NCBI GenBank assembly: GCA_018712145.1
Contig: DVHJ01000006.1
Span: 1-33,470 of the forward strand
DNA: 33,470 bases
From: Candidatus Faecousia faecigallinarum
GTDB taxonomy: Bacteria > Bacillota > Clostridia > Oscillospirales > Oscillospiraceae
Direction of reading: 5' to 3'
Shown one piece after another: positions 7,232 through 15,062 of this stretch. The notes beneath the pieces were generated by a model. It was not told the origin of the DNA, ran no database searches, and saw only the letters and a list, made by a program, of their open reading frames with translations. How positions within the stretch are numbered: the first letter of the stretch is position 1; each line of letters opens with the position of its first letter. Made by a program: the position numbers and the translations under genes.

Positions 7232-8365
7232 ATGGATATCTTTGGCGTGATCTGTGAATTCAACCCTTTCCACCTGGGCCACGCCCGGCTGCTGGCGCAA
7301 ATGCACCGGCGCTTCCCCCAGGCGGCGGCGCTGTGCCTCATGAGCGGGCTGTACGTCCAACGGGGACAGCCGGCGGTGTACGCCAGGCCGGTGCGTACCC
7401 GGGCGGCACTGGCCGCCGGGGCGGACCTGGTGCTGGAGCTGCCGGTGACCGTCAGCCTGCGCTCGGCAGAAGGCTTTGCCGCCGGGGCGGTGGAAATCCT
7501 GGACGGCCTGGGGGCAAAGGCCCTGTGCTTTGGGGCGGAAACCGGCAGCCTGCCGCCCTTGATGGACACAGCCAGGGTGCTGCTGCGGCCGGAGCTGCCC
7601 CAAGCCCTCCGGCCCTATCTGGATGCGGGGCTGTCCTTCCCCGCCGCCCGGGCCAGGGCGGCTTGTGCCCTGGGGGCGGATCCGGCGGTGCTGCGCCGCC
7701 CCAACGACGCGCTGGCGGTGGAGTACTGCAAGGCCATTTTAACCCAAGGCAGCACCATGACCCCGGTGGTGCTGGACCGGCCCGGAGACTACCACGCCGC
7801 CACGCCGGAACCGGACAGTCCGTCGGCCACCGCCCTGCGGGCGCTGATTTCCGCCGGGCAGGATTTTTCCCCTTATGTGCCGCCGGAATCCCGCCCAGCC
7901 TACGAAAACGCCATGCCTCACACCATGGCCTGGGGAGAGCGGGCAGTGCTGGCCCGGCTGCGGAGCCTGGAGGAGGCTGCCTTTGCCGCCCTGCCTGGCG
8001 GTACCGAAGGGCTGTGGCGGAAGCTCCGCCGGGCCTGCCGCCAGGAAAATACCTTGACCGACATTCTGGCTGCCGCCAAGTCCAAGCGCTATCCCCGCAC
8101 CCGGCTGGAGCGAATGGTAATGTGCGCCTTTCTGGGCCTGAGCCAGGAAACCCTGGCCCAGCCGGCCCCCTATGTCCGGGTGCTGGGATTTACCCCCCGA
8201 GGCCGCCAGGCCCTGGGGGAACTGCCCAAAGAAGGGCTGTCCAACCTGGGCCGCCGGGAGAAGCACCCCTGGCAGGACCTGGAGGACCGGTGCCTTGCCC
8301 TGTACGGCCTGTTCGCCCGGGAAACCGAAGCGCCGGTGCAGCAGGAACGCGTGGTGTTGCTTTAA
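7232..8365 (+). CDS. tmcAL: tRNA(Met) cytidine acetate ligase
   Basis: TmcAL forms acetyl-AMP from acetate and ATP and transfers acetate to the wobble cytidine of elongator tRNA-Met, making N4-acetylcytidine. The 377-residue protein shows the nucleotidyltransferase signature FNPFHLGH with H14 and H17, then MSGLYVQRGQPAVY, and later RPNDALAVEY, SKRYPRTRLERM and a C-terminal VLGF region, all typical of the YlbM/TmcAL family. The start at 7232 has GGAGG eight bases ahead; an upstream extension of the same frame runs antisense through ackA and is rejected. The enzyme uses free acetate, the product of AckA, whose gene diverges from it. The gene ends 176 bases before serC, which has its own promoter. 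Confidence 0.95.
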   Translation: MDIFGVICEFNPFHLGHARLLAQMHRRFPQAAALCLMSGLYVQRGQPAVYARPVRTRAALAAGADLVLELPVTVSLRSAEGFAAGAVEILDGLGAKALCFGAETGSLPPLMDTARVLLRPELPQALRPYLDAGLSFPAARARAACALGADPAVLRRPNDALAVEYCKAILTQGSTMTPVVLDRPGDYHAATPEPDSPSATALRALISAGQDFSPYVPPESRPAYENAMPHTMAWGERAVLARLRSLEEAAFAALPGGTEGLWRKLRRACRQENTLTDILAAAKSKRYPRTRLERMVMCAFLGLSQETLAQPAPYVRVLGFTPRGRQALGELPKEGLSNLGRREKHPWQDLEDRCLALYGLFARETEAPVQQERVVLL

Positions 8366-8448
8366 ATGGGACACTGGCATTTTTCACAGGTCTCTCCCCA
8401 GTATTTTGTACAGATACCACAAAGACGGTGAAAGCGCCGAAATTGGGG

Positions 8449-8477
8449 TTGATTAATTTGCCCAAGTAGAGTATACT
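8449..8477 (+). promoter_or_regulatory. Promoter of the serC-serA-gdhA operon
   Basis: TTGATT (8449-8454), a 17-base spacer, then TATACT (8472-8477). The expected start is near 8484, about 58 bases ahead of serC. The leader is too short for a T-box, and I saw none. Confidence 0.78.
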
Positions 8478-8483
8478 CGACGT

Positions 8484-8506
8484 ACAGGCGGATATTGTAC
8501 GCCTGT
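8484..8506 (+). other. Hairpin at the 5' end of the serC leader
   Basis: ACAGGCG (8484-8490) pairs with CGCCTGT (8500-8506) around a 9-base loop. It begins at the predicted transcription start, so the mRNA would open with a stem, a form often associated with protection from 5'-end decay. No T-run follows. Confidence 0.5.
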
Positions 8507-8541
8507 TGCGGACTCCCACTATATCACAGGAGGTTTCTGGC

Positions 8542-9627
8542 ATGTACGATCGCATCTACAATTTCTCCGCCGGCCCGGCCACCATGCCCGTGGAAGTGCT
8601 GGAGGAGATCCGGGACGAGCTGCTGAACTACCGGGGCTCCGGCATGAGCGTCATGGAGATGTCTCACCGGTCCAAGGTATTCCAGGAGATCTACGACCAG
8701 GCGGAGGCCAACCTGCGCAAGCTCATGGCCATTCCCCACAATTACAAAGTCCTGTTCATTCAAGGCGGTGCGACCCTGCAATTTTCCATGCTGCCCATGA
8801 ATCTCATGCCCCACGGCGCGGCAGAGTATATCGTCACCGGCGGCTGGAGCAAAAAGGCCTTTACCGAAGCGAAGAAGTTCGGCGACGTACGCTGCATCGC
8901 CACTTCCGAAGACCGGAACTACGCCTACATCCCCGACTGCACCGATCTGCCCATCCGCCCGGAAGCGGACTACCTGTACATCTGCGAAAACGAAACCATC
9001 CACGGCACCACCTACCCGGCGCTGCCCAACACCAAAGGGAAAATCCTGATCTCCGACCAGTCCTCCATGTTCCTGTCCAAGCCCTGCAATGTCGCCGATT
9101 ACGGCGTCATCTATGGCGGCGTGCAGAAAAACGTAGGCCCGGCAGGCATGGCCATCGTGATCATCCGGGAGGATTTGATCCGCAGCGACTTAGACCCCAG
9201 GACGCCGGTGTACCTGCGTTACGACACCCATGCCGGGGCCGGCTCCATGTATAACACGCCAAACTGCTGGGCCATTTACGTCTGCGGGAAGGTGTTCCAG
9301 TACCTGCTGAACAACGGCGGGCTGGAAGCCATGCACCGCCGCAATCAGGAAAAAGCCCAAGTGCTCTATGACTTCCTGGACAATTCTGCCATGTTCCACG
9401 GCACCGTGGACAAGGGCTTCCGCAGCCTGATGAACGTGCCCTTCGTCACCGGTTCGAAAGAACTTGACGGGGAAGTGATCGCCTACACCAAAGCCGCCGG
9501 CTTTGACAATTTGAAGGGCCATAAGTCCGTAGGCGGCCTGCGGGCCTCCATTTACAACGCCATGCCCAAGGCCGGCGTGGAGGCGCTGGTGCAGTGCCTG
9601 AAGCAATTTGAGCAGGAGAGGGGTTAA
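8542..9627 (+). CDS. serC: Phosphoserine aminotransferase
   Basis: SerC converts 3-phosphohydroxypyruvate plus glutamate to O-phosphoserine plus 2-oxoglutarate with pyridoxal phosphate. The 361-residue protein begins RIYNFSAGPATMP, contains SGMSVMEMSHRSK and FIQGGATLQFSMLPMNL, and has the cofactor lysine K196 in YGGVQKNVGPAG. These are standard for the class V aminotransferase SerC. ATG 8542 is chosen because AGGAGG lies just upstream; the frame opens earlier at 8506 inside the leader hairpin. The stop is four bases before serA. A phosphoserine phosphatase (serB) is not in the window, so the last step of serine synthesis must be encoded elsewhere. Confidence 0.97.
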   Translation: MYDRIYNFSAGPATMPVEVLEEIRDELLNYRGSGMSVMEMSHRSKVFQEIYDQAEANLRKLMAIPHNYKVLFIQGGATLQFSMLPMNLMPHGAAEYIVTGGWSKKAFTEAKKFGDVRCIATSEDRNYAYIPDCTDLPIRPEADYLYICENETIHGTTYPALPNTKGKILISDQSSMFLSKPCNVADYGVIYGGVQKNVGPAGMAIVIIREDLIRSDLDPRTPVYLRYDTHAGAGSMYNTPNCWAIYVCGKVFQYLLNNGGLEAMHRRNQEKAQVLYDFLDNSAMFHGTVDKGFRSLMNVPFVTGSKELDGEVIAYTKAAGFDNLKGHKSVGGLRASIYNAMPKAGVEALVQCLKQFEQERG

Positions 9628-9631
9628 CGCC

Positions 9632-10558
9632 ATGAAAACAATTCTCGTCACCGACGGCATGGACAGCGGCGCCGTTGCCGCCCTGGAACAGGCAGGCTTT
9701 GCCGTGGTGCAGCAATTCTATCCCCCGGAAACCCTGGGCCAGGCCCTGCAAACCGTGGACGGGGTGGTGGTACGCTCCGCCACCAAAGTGCGGAAAGTGC
9801 ACCTGGATGCGGCCCTGGAAACCCGCCGGCTGAAGCTCATTGTCCGGGGCGGCGTGGGGGTAGACAATATTGATGTGGACTACGCCCGGGCCAACGGCAT
9901 TGCCGTGGCCAACACCCCCAACGCCTCTTCCGCCTCCGTGGCGGAGCTGGCTCTGGCCCACATGTTCTCCTGCGCCCGGTTCATTTCCGCCGCCGGCCAC
10001 TCCATGCGGGAAGGCCGCTGGGAAAAGAAGGCCTATGGCAAGGGAATCGAGCTCCGGGGCAAGACCCTGGGCATTGTGGGCTACGGCCGCATCGGGGCCT
10101 GCCTGGGGCAGATGGCCCAGGCCCTGGGCATGACAGTGCTGGCCTACCGCCGCAATCCCCCGAAAGACGATCCCCGGTTCGTCTCCCTGGATGAACTGCT
10201 GGCCAAGTCGGATTTTGTCAGCCTCCACACCCCGGATACCGGCCGGCCCCTGATGGACGGCCCCACCATCGCCAAGATGAAAGACGGCGCCGTGCTCATC
10301 AATACCTCCCGGGGGGCCAATGTAGACGAGGCTGCTCTGCTGGCCGCTCTGGACTCCGGCAAACTCCGGGCCGCCGGCCTGGACGTGTGGGCAAAAGAGC
10401 CCACGGATAACCACCCCCTGTACAGCCATCCCCGGGTCTCCTGCACCCCCCACATCGGCGCGGCCACCCAAGAGGCCCAGGCCCGGGTGGGTCAGGAAGT
10501 GGTGCAGGTCATCACCAGTTTTTTCGCCGGTGAAAACCGGCCTGAGCATAACAAATAA
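9632..10558 (+). CDS. serA: D-3-phosphoglycerate dehydrogenase, short form
   Basis: SerA oxidises 3-phosphoglycerate to 3-phosphohydroxypyruvate with NAD, the entry to serine synthesis. This 308-residue protein has only the catalytic and nucleotide-binding domains. The Rossmann loop is GIVGYGRIG (147-155), and the catalytic residues fit R228 (INTSRGANVDE), E256 (DVWAKEP) and H274 (CTPHIGAAT). The C-terminal ASB and ACT regulatory domains of long SerA proteins are absent, so feedback inhibition by serine through an ACT domain is not expected. Other 2-hydroxyacid dehydrogenases look similar, but direct linkage to serC supports SerA. An AGGAG site overlaps the serC end, and gdhA follows after 17 bases. 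Confidence 0.93.
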   Translation: MKTILVTDGMDSGAVAALEQAGFAVVQQFYPPETLGQALQTVDGVVVRSATKVRKVHLDAALETRRLKLIVRGGVGVDNIDVDYARANGIAVANTPNASSASVAELALAHMFSCARFISAAGHSMREGRWEKKAYGKGIELRGKTLGIVGYGRIGACLGQMAQALGMTVLAYRRNPPKDDPRFVSLDELLAKSDFVSLHTPDTGRPLMDGPTIAKMKDGAVLINTSRGANVDEAALLAALDSGKLRAAGLDVWAKEPTDNHPLYSHPRVSCTPHIGAATQEAQARVGQEVVQVITSFFAGENRPEHNK

Positions 10559-10575
10559 AAAGGAGACGTTGTCAA

Positions 10576-11925
10576 ATGAATGCGTATCTGGCCAGCGTGA
10601 TTGCCCACGTAAAGCAAAAATACGGCAATGAGCCGGAATTTGTCCAGACGGTGGAGGAAGTGCTGTCCTCCCTGGAGCCGGTGATCGACAAGCATCCCGA
10701 GTATGCCCAGGTGGATCTGCTGGGCCGCATGGTGGAACCGGAGCGGATGTTCACCTTCCGGGTCACCTGGCAGGACGACAAAGGCGAGTACCACACCAAC
10801 ACCGGCTACCGCTGCCAATTCAACGGGGCCATCGGCCCGTACAAAGGCGGCATCCGCTTCCATCCCTCGGTGTACCCGGGCATCATCAAGTTCCTGGGCT
10901 TTGAGCAGACCTTCAAAAACAGCCTCACCGGCCTGCCCATCGGCGGCGGCAAGGGCGGCTCGGACTTTGACCCCCGGGGCAAGTCCGACGGGGAGATTAT
11001 GCGGTTCTGCCAGAGCTTTATGACCGCCCTGTACCGGTACATCGGGCCGGACATCGACGTGCCCGCCGGAGACATCGGCGTGGGCGGCCGGGAAATCGGC
11101 TACCTCTTCGGCCAGTACCGCCGGCTGAAGGGCACCTTTGAAAACGGCGTGCTCACCGGCAAGGGCATGAGCTACGGCGGCTCCCTGATCCGGCCGGAGG
11201 CCACCGGCTACGGCGCGGTGTACTACCTGTGCGAGGTGCTGGACCACGTGGGGGACACCATCCAGGGCAAGACCATCGCCATCTCCGGCTTTGGCAACGT
11301 GGCCTGGGGCATCTGCCGGAAAGCCCGGGCGCTGGGCGCCAAGGTGATCACCCTGTCCGGCCCCGACGGCTACGTGTATGACCCCGACGGCGTGAGCACC
11401 GACGAGAAGATCGATTACCTGGTAACCATGCGCAACTCCGGCCGGGATAAGGTGCAGGACTATGCCGACAAGTTCGGCTGCGCCTTCTACCCCAAGGAGA
11501 AGCCCTGGGGGGTCAAGGCGGACATTCTCATGCCCTCGGCCACCCAGAACGACGTCACCCTGCCCTGGGCGGAGAAAATTGCCGCCAACCATATCCGCTA
11601 CTACATCGAAGTGGCCAATATGCCCACCACCAACGAAGCGTTGTACCTGCTGATGCAGCAGCCGGACATGATCGTGGCGCCGTCCAAGGCGGTAAACGCC
11701 GGCGGCGTGGCCGTCTCCGCCCTGGAGATGAGCCAGAACGCCGAGCGGCTGAGTTGGTCTGAGGCAGAGGTGGATCAGAAGCTGAAGGAAATCATGCGCA
11801 ACATCCACAAAGCCTCGGTGGAGGCGGCGGAGGAGTACGGCCTGGGCTACAACCTGGTGGCCGGCGCCAATATCGCCGGCTTTAAGAAAGTGGCCACCGC
11901 CATGATGGAGCAGGGCGTGTTCTAA
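10576..11925 (+). CDS. gdhA: Glutamate dehydrogenase
   Basis: GdhA reversibly aminates 2-oxoglutarate to glutamate using a nicotinamide cofactor. The 449-residue length fits the hexameric bacterial type I family. Conserved lysines are K90 (IGPYKGGIRF), K114 (FKNSLTGLPIGGG) and K126 (GGGKGGSDFDP), with PAGDIGVGGREIGYL downstream and the Rossmann motif SGFGNVAWG in the second domain. NAD versus NADP preference cannot be settled by eye. AAGGAG precedes ATG 10576. It follows serA by only 17 bases and lies before a hairpin terminator, so it is the last gene of the serC operon. This placement suggests that glutamate for the SerC reaction is regenerated from its own by-product 2-oxoglutarate. Confidence 0.96.
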   Translation: MNAYLASVIAHVKQKYGNEPEFVQTVEEVLSSLEPVIDKHPEYAQVDLLGRMVEPERMFTFRVTWQDDKGEYHTNTGYRCQFNGAIGPYKGGIRFHPSVYPGIIKFLGFEQTFKNSLTGLPIGGGKGGSDFDPRGKSDGEIMRFCQSFMTALYRYIGPDIDVPAGDIGVGGREIGYLFGQYRRLKGTFENGVLTGKGMSYGGSLIRPEATGYGAVYYLCEVLDHVGDTIQGKTIAISGFGNVAWGICRKARALGAKVITLSGPDGYVYDPDGVSTDEKIDYLVTMRNSGRDKVQDYADKFGCAFYPKEKPWGVKADILMPSATQNDVTLPWAEKIAANHIRYYIEVANMPTTNEALYLLMQQPDMIVAPSKAVNAGGVAVSALEMSQNAERLSWSEAEVDQKLKEIMRNIHKASVEAAEEYGLGYNLVAGANIAGFKKVATAMMEQGVF

Positions 11926-11941
11926 TCCATGACAAACCCGT

Positions 11942-11980
11942 TTCTGGCTGGGAGCCTTCCGGTTCCCAGCCAGAATTGTC
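11942..11980 (+). terminator. Terminator after gdhA
   Basis: TTCTGGCTGGGA (11942-11953) pairs with TCCCAGCCAGAA (11964-11975), a 12-bp stem with a 10-base loop. The following TTGTCGTTTCC is only a moderate T-run. It separates the serC operon from pyrH. Confidence 0.72.
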
Positions 11981-12003
11981 GTTTCCCCGCCGGGACAATT
12001 GTC
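11974..12003. promoter_or_regulatory. Dyad AATTGTC-N13-GACAATT upstream of pyrH
   Basis: AATTGTC (11974-11980) and GACAATT (11994-12000) are inverted repeats, and GACAATTGTC (11994-12003) is itself a palindrome. The site lies about 40 bases ahead of the pyrH -35 box. A similar dyad precedes prs (23734-23761). It could be an operator, or merely overlap with the gdhA terminator, whose 3' arm it touches. Confidence 0.4.
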
Positions 12004-12042
12004 CAGACATGGAAAAACCCTGTCCAAACCGGAAAATTTCAG

Positions 12043-12071
12043 TTGTCAATCCGGCAAGATTATTATAGAAT
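12043..12071 (+). promoter_or_regulatory. Candidate pyrH operon promoter
   Basis: TTGTCA (12043-12048), a 17-base spacer and TAGAAT (12066-12071). Transcription from about 12078 would give a leader of roughly 55 bases. Confidence 0.68.
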
Positions 12072-12090
12072 AAGGGCAGAATCTTCCCAT

Positions 12091-12110
12091 GGCAAGGCTT
12101 CTGCCTTGCC
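12091..12110 (+). other. Hairpin in the pyrH leader
   Basis: GGCAAGGC (12091-12098) and GCCTTGCC (12103-12110) form a perfect 8-bp stem with a TTCT loop, ending eight bases before the AAAGGAG ribosome binding site. It has no T-run. It may stabilise the mRNA or influence initiation at the TTG start. Confidence 0.5.
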
Positions 12111-12132
12111 GGACAGAAAGGAGTGGATTCCC

Positions 12133-12852
12133 TTGTCCCAGCTGCGGTACAAACGAATCCTACTAAAACTCAGCGGCGAAGCCTTGGCCGGCGGCGCCCA
12201 CCACGGGCTGGACTTCTCCGTCATCGGCCAGGTTTGCCAAGCCATCGGCGACTGCGTCCGGGCCGGGGTTCAGGTGGGGGTGGTCATCGGCGGCGGCAAC
12301 TTCTGGCGGGGCGTCAAGGACGGAGCGGACAAGATGCAGCGCTCCCATGCCGACGCCATGGGGATGCTGGCCACGGTGATGAACTGCTTGGCCGTGTCCG
12401 ACGCGCTGGAAAAGCAAGGCGTGGACAGCCGGGTGCTCTCCGCCGTGGAGATGCCCAAGTTCGCCGAGTACTTTACCCGGGATCTGGCCCACCGCTACCT
12501 GAAGGAAGGCAAGGTGGTTTTCTTTGCCTGCGGAACCGGCAACCCCTACTTCTCCACCGATACCGGCGCGGTGCTCCGGGGGGTGGAAATCGAGGCCGAC
12601 GCGGTGCTGCTGGCCAAAAATGTGGACGGCGTGTACTCCGCCGACCCGGCCAAGCACCCGGAGGCGGTGAAGTATGATTGCCTGACCTACGGCGAGGCCC
12701 TGGCCAAGCGGCTGAAGGCCACCGACACCACCGCCATGGCCTTGGCCATGGACAACCATATGCCCCTAATCGTCTTTGCCCTGAAGGACCCGGAAAATAT
12801 CCTCCGGGTGGTTCAGGGGGAAAATATCGGCACAATTGTGAAGGAGGATTAA
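12133..12852 (+). CDS. pyrH: UMP kinase
   Basis: PyrH phosphorylates UMP to UDP, is usually hexameric, and is allosterically controlled by UTP and often GTP. The 239-residue protein shows LLKLSGEAL (10-18), VIGGGNFWRG (51-60), SHADAMGMLATVMN (71-84), FACGTGNPYFSTD (131-143) and AKNVDGVYSADP (161-172), all family hallmarks. The start is TTG at 12133: AAAGGAG lies about nine bases ahead and the family N-terminus aligns there, while upstream ATG starts in the same frame would translate across the promoter. It is followed two bases later by frr, the usual pyrH-frr pair. The rpsB-tsf genes that normally precede pyrH are missing here, gdhA being the upstream neighbour. Confidence 0.97.
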   Translation: MSQLRYKRILLKLSGEALAGGAHHGLDFSVIGQVCQAIGDCVRAGVQVGVVIGGGNFWRGVKDGADKMQRSHADAMGMLATVMNCLAVSDALEKQGVDSRVLSAVEMPKFAEYFTRDLAHRYLKEGKVVFFACGTGNPYFSTDTGAVLRGVEIEADAVLLAKNVDGVYSADPAKHPEAVKYDCLTYGEALAKRLKATDTTAMALAMDNHMPLIVFALKDPENILRVVQGENIGTIVKED

Positions 12853-12854
12853 CC

Positions 12855-13409
12855 ATGAGCGTTGATTTCAAGGAATACACCAGAAAGATGGACAAAACCC
12901 TGGACGTGCTCCAGGACAACTTCGACGCCGTTCGGGCCGGCCGGGCCAATGCCAAGGTTCTGGACCGGATCACGGTGGAATACTATGGAGCAGAGTCTCA
13001 GTTGGCGGCGGTGGCCAACATCTCCTCCCCGGATCCCCGCACCCTGGTGATCCAGCCCTGGGACAGCAAATTGCTGAAGGATATCCAGAAAGCCATCCAG
13101 GTTTCCGACCTGGGCATCAACCCCCAGAACGACGGCCGGGTGATCCGCCTGGTCTTCCCCCAGCTCACCGAGGAACGCCGCAGGGAGCTGACTAAGCAGG
13201 TGCGCAAATACGCCGAGGACGCCAAAGTGGCCCTGCGGAACGTCCGGCGGGACGCCATGGACTATGTGAAAGCCCTGAAAAAGAAAAGTGAAATCACCGA
13301 GGACGATCAGAAGAAGGCGGAAAAGGATCTGCAGGAGCTCACCGACAAATACATCAAAAAGGTGGACACTGCCTGCGCCGCCAAGGAAAAGGAACTGATG
13401 GCCATCTGA
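12855..13409 (+). CDS. frr: Ribosome recycling factor
   Basis: RRF works with EF-G to split post-termination ribosomes. The 184-residue protein has the usual two-domain form: a three-helix bundle (for example AVRAGRANAKVLDRITVEYY near residues 25-44 and ERRRELTKQVRKYAEDAKVALRNVRRD in the C-terminal half) and a small beta domain around ISSPDPRTLVIQPWD. AAGGAGG within the pyrH end places the start at 12855. Its stop is 56 bases before uppS, with a perfect palindrome in between. Confidence 0.98.
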   Translation: MSVDFKEYTRKMDKTLDVLQDNFDAVRAGRANAKVLDRITVEYYGAESQLAAVANISSPDPRTLVIQPWDSKLLKDIQKAIQVSDLGINPQNDGRVIRLVFPQLTEERRRELTKQVRKYAEDAKVALRNVRRDAMDYVKALKKKSEITEDDQKKAEKDLQELTDKYIKKVDTACAAKEKELMAI

Positions 13410-13429
13410 GCCCCAATTCACGAAAGGTT

Positions 13430-13453
13430 GCCGGGGCGGCTAGCCGCCCCGGC
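13430..13453. other. 24-bp perfect palindrome between frr and uppS
   Basis: GCCGGGGCGGCT is followed directly by its complement AGCCGCCCCGGC. As RNA it makes a very stable G/C hairpin. The 3' arm overlaps the first three bases of the only plausible uppS ribosome binding site, GGCGGA (13451-13456). No T-run follows, so it is not a classical terminator. It might reduce uppS translation or mark an RNA-processing point. Confidence 0.7.
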
Positions 13454-13465
13454 GGAATCATACCC

Positions 13466-14203
13466 ATGAGACGATTGTTCAGAAAACCGCCGGACCAATC
13501 CCTTTCCCCACCCCAGCACATCGCCATTATCATGGACGGCAACGGCCGCTGGGCCAAGCGGCGGGGCCTGCCCCGTACCGCCGGCCACGCCGCCGGGGCG
13601 GAAGCTTTCCGCCGCATTGCCAACTACTGCCGGACGCTGGGGGTCCGGTATCTCACGGTCTATGCCTTTTCCACAGAGAATTGGAAACGCTCCCAGGGGG
13701 AAATCGGGGGCATTATGACCCTGCTCCGCCGCTATCTGGAGGAGGCCCTCCGGGATATGGAGAAAAACCAGGTGCATTTTGTGTTTTTCGGCGACCTGTC
13801 CCGGCTGTCGCCGGAGCTGCAGGCCCTGTGCCGGGACGCAGAAACCCGCTCACGGGTGTACAGCCAGGTGCAGGTAAACTTTTGCCTTAACTACGGCGGC
13901 CGGGACGAGCTGGTTCAGGCGGCCCGCCGCTTTGCCCAGGACGTGTCCCTGGGCAGGAAAACCCCGGAGGAGCTGGACGAAACCCTGTTTGCCCAATACC
14001 TGTATTCCGCCGGGGTGCCGGACCCTGAGCTGATCATCCGCCCCTCCGGGGAGCAGCGGATCAGCAACTTTCTGCTGTGGCAGTCGGCTTATGCCGAATA
14101 TGTGTTTATGGACGTGCTGTGGCCGGACTTCGGCCCCAGAGAATTAGACGAGGCAATTGCCCAATTCCACCGGCGCAACCGCCGGTTTGGAGGTGTGAAA
14201 TAA
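13466..14203 (+). CDS. uppS: Undecaprenyl diphosphate synthase (cis-prenyltransferase)
   Basis: UppS extends farnesyl diphosphate with isopentenyl diphosphate to the C55 carrier lipid used for peptidoglycan. The 245-residue protein has D24 in HIAIIMDGNGRWAKRRG, H41 in TAGHAAGAE, YAFSTENWKR, NYGGRDELVQA and the late RPSGEQRISNFLLWQSAYAEY, the standard active-site segments. ATG 13466 is the first start in frame; its ribosome binding site GGCGGA is weak and partly inside the adjacent palindrome. Chain length cannot be proven from sequence, but the operon with cdsA, dxr and ispG fits the bacterial C55 enzyme. Confidence 0.97.
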   Translation: MRRLFRKPPDQSLSPPQHIAIIMDGNGRWAKRRGLPRTAGHAAGAEAFRRIANYCRTLGVRYLTVYAFSTENWKRSQGEIGGIMTLLRRYLEEALRDMEKNQVHFVFFGDLSRLSPELQALCRDAETRSRVYSQVQVNFCLNYGGRDELVQAARRFAQDVSLGRKTPEELDETLFAQYLYSAGVPDPELIIRPSGEQRISNFLLWQSAYAEYVFMDVLWPDFGPRELDEAIAQFHRRNRRFGGVK

Positions 14204-14206
14204 AGC

Positions 14207-15061
14207 ATGAAAACCCGTGTGCTGTCCGCCGTGGCCCTGCTGCCGATTTTGCTGGTCATCGTGCTGGTGCTGCCCGCCTGGGCCACCGCCACCCTGTTCG
14301 CCGCCGCCGGCGCCGTGGCTGCCTATGAATTGCTGTACCGCACCGGCCTGGTGAAGAACCGGCGGCTGGTGATCTATGCCATGGTCATGGCCGTGCTGGT
14401 GGCCTTCTGGAGCTTGCGCCAGGACGTGAACCTGGCCGCCATCGGCCTGCTGGCTTACCTGTGCCTGCTGCTGGGGGAGATGCTCCTGGCCCACGCCAAA
14501 CTCCGGTTTGAAAAGATCTGCCTGTGCATGGCCGCCGGGGTGCTGCTGCCCTATCTGCTCTGCGCCCTGGTGCGGATCCGGGCCATGTACGCCGGCATGG
14601 ACCCGGCCCAAAATACCTTGGGCAAATACTATATTCTCATTGCGTTTATCATTGCCTTTTCCGCCGACTCCGGCGCTTACTTTGTGGGCCGGGCTTTGGG
14701 CAAGCACAAGCTGGCCCCGGTGATCAGCCCCAACAAAACCGTGGAAGGCGCCCTGGGCGGCGTGGCAAGCGCCGTTGTCCTGATGCTGCTGTATGGCCTG
14801 ATTCTGGATAAATCCTTTGGGTTTGACGTAATCTACTGGTATGGGATTATCTACGGCGTGTTGGGCGCCCTGATTTCCATGCTGGGGGATCTCAGCTTTT
14901 CCGTCATCAAGCGCCAAGTGAACATCAAGGACTACGGCAATCTGATCCCCGGTCACGGCGGGGTGCTGGACCGGTTTGACAGCATGATGCTGGTGGCCCC
15001 CCTGGTAGAGCTGCTGCTGCGGATGCTGACCTTTGCCGTGCCCATGGCGGGGGTTGGCTGA
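14207..15061 (+). CDS. cdsA: Phosphatidate cytidylyltransferase
   Basis: CdsA is a membrane enzyme that makes CDP-diacylglycerol from phosphatidate and CTP, the branch point to bacterial phospholipids. The 284-residue protein starts with a hydrophobic span and contains about seven more. The family signature runs from S232 to D258: FSVIKRQ, then IKDYGNLIPGHGG, then VLDRFDSM. FSADSGAYFVGRALGK near 151-166 is the conserved cytosolic segment. GGAGGTG at the uppS end serves as ribosome binding site, and only three bases separate the genes. dxr begins one base after its stop. Confidence 0.97.
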   Translation: MKTRVLSAVALLPILLVIVLVLPAWATATLFAAAGAVAAYELLYRTGLVKNRRLVIYAMVMAVLVAFWSLRQDVNLAAIGLLAYLCLLLGEMLLAHAKLRFEKICLCMAAGVLLPYLLCALVRIRAMYAGMDPAQNTLGKYYILIAFIIAFSADSGAYFVGRALGKHKLAPVISPNKTVEGALGGVASAVVLMLLYGLILDKSFGFDVIYWYGIIYGVLGALISMLGDLSFSVIKRQVNIKDYGNLIPGHGGVLDRFDSMMLVAPLVELLLRMLTFAVPMAGVG

Positions 15062-15062
15062 G

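Noticed and set aside
8366..8541. A T-box or riboswitch ahead of serC
   Set aside because: The leader from the proposed promoter is only about 58 bases and holds one simple hairpin; no T-box sequence was seen.
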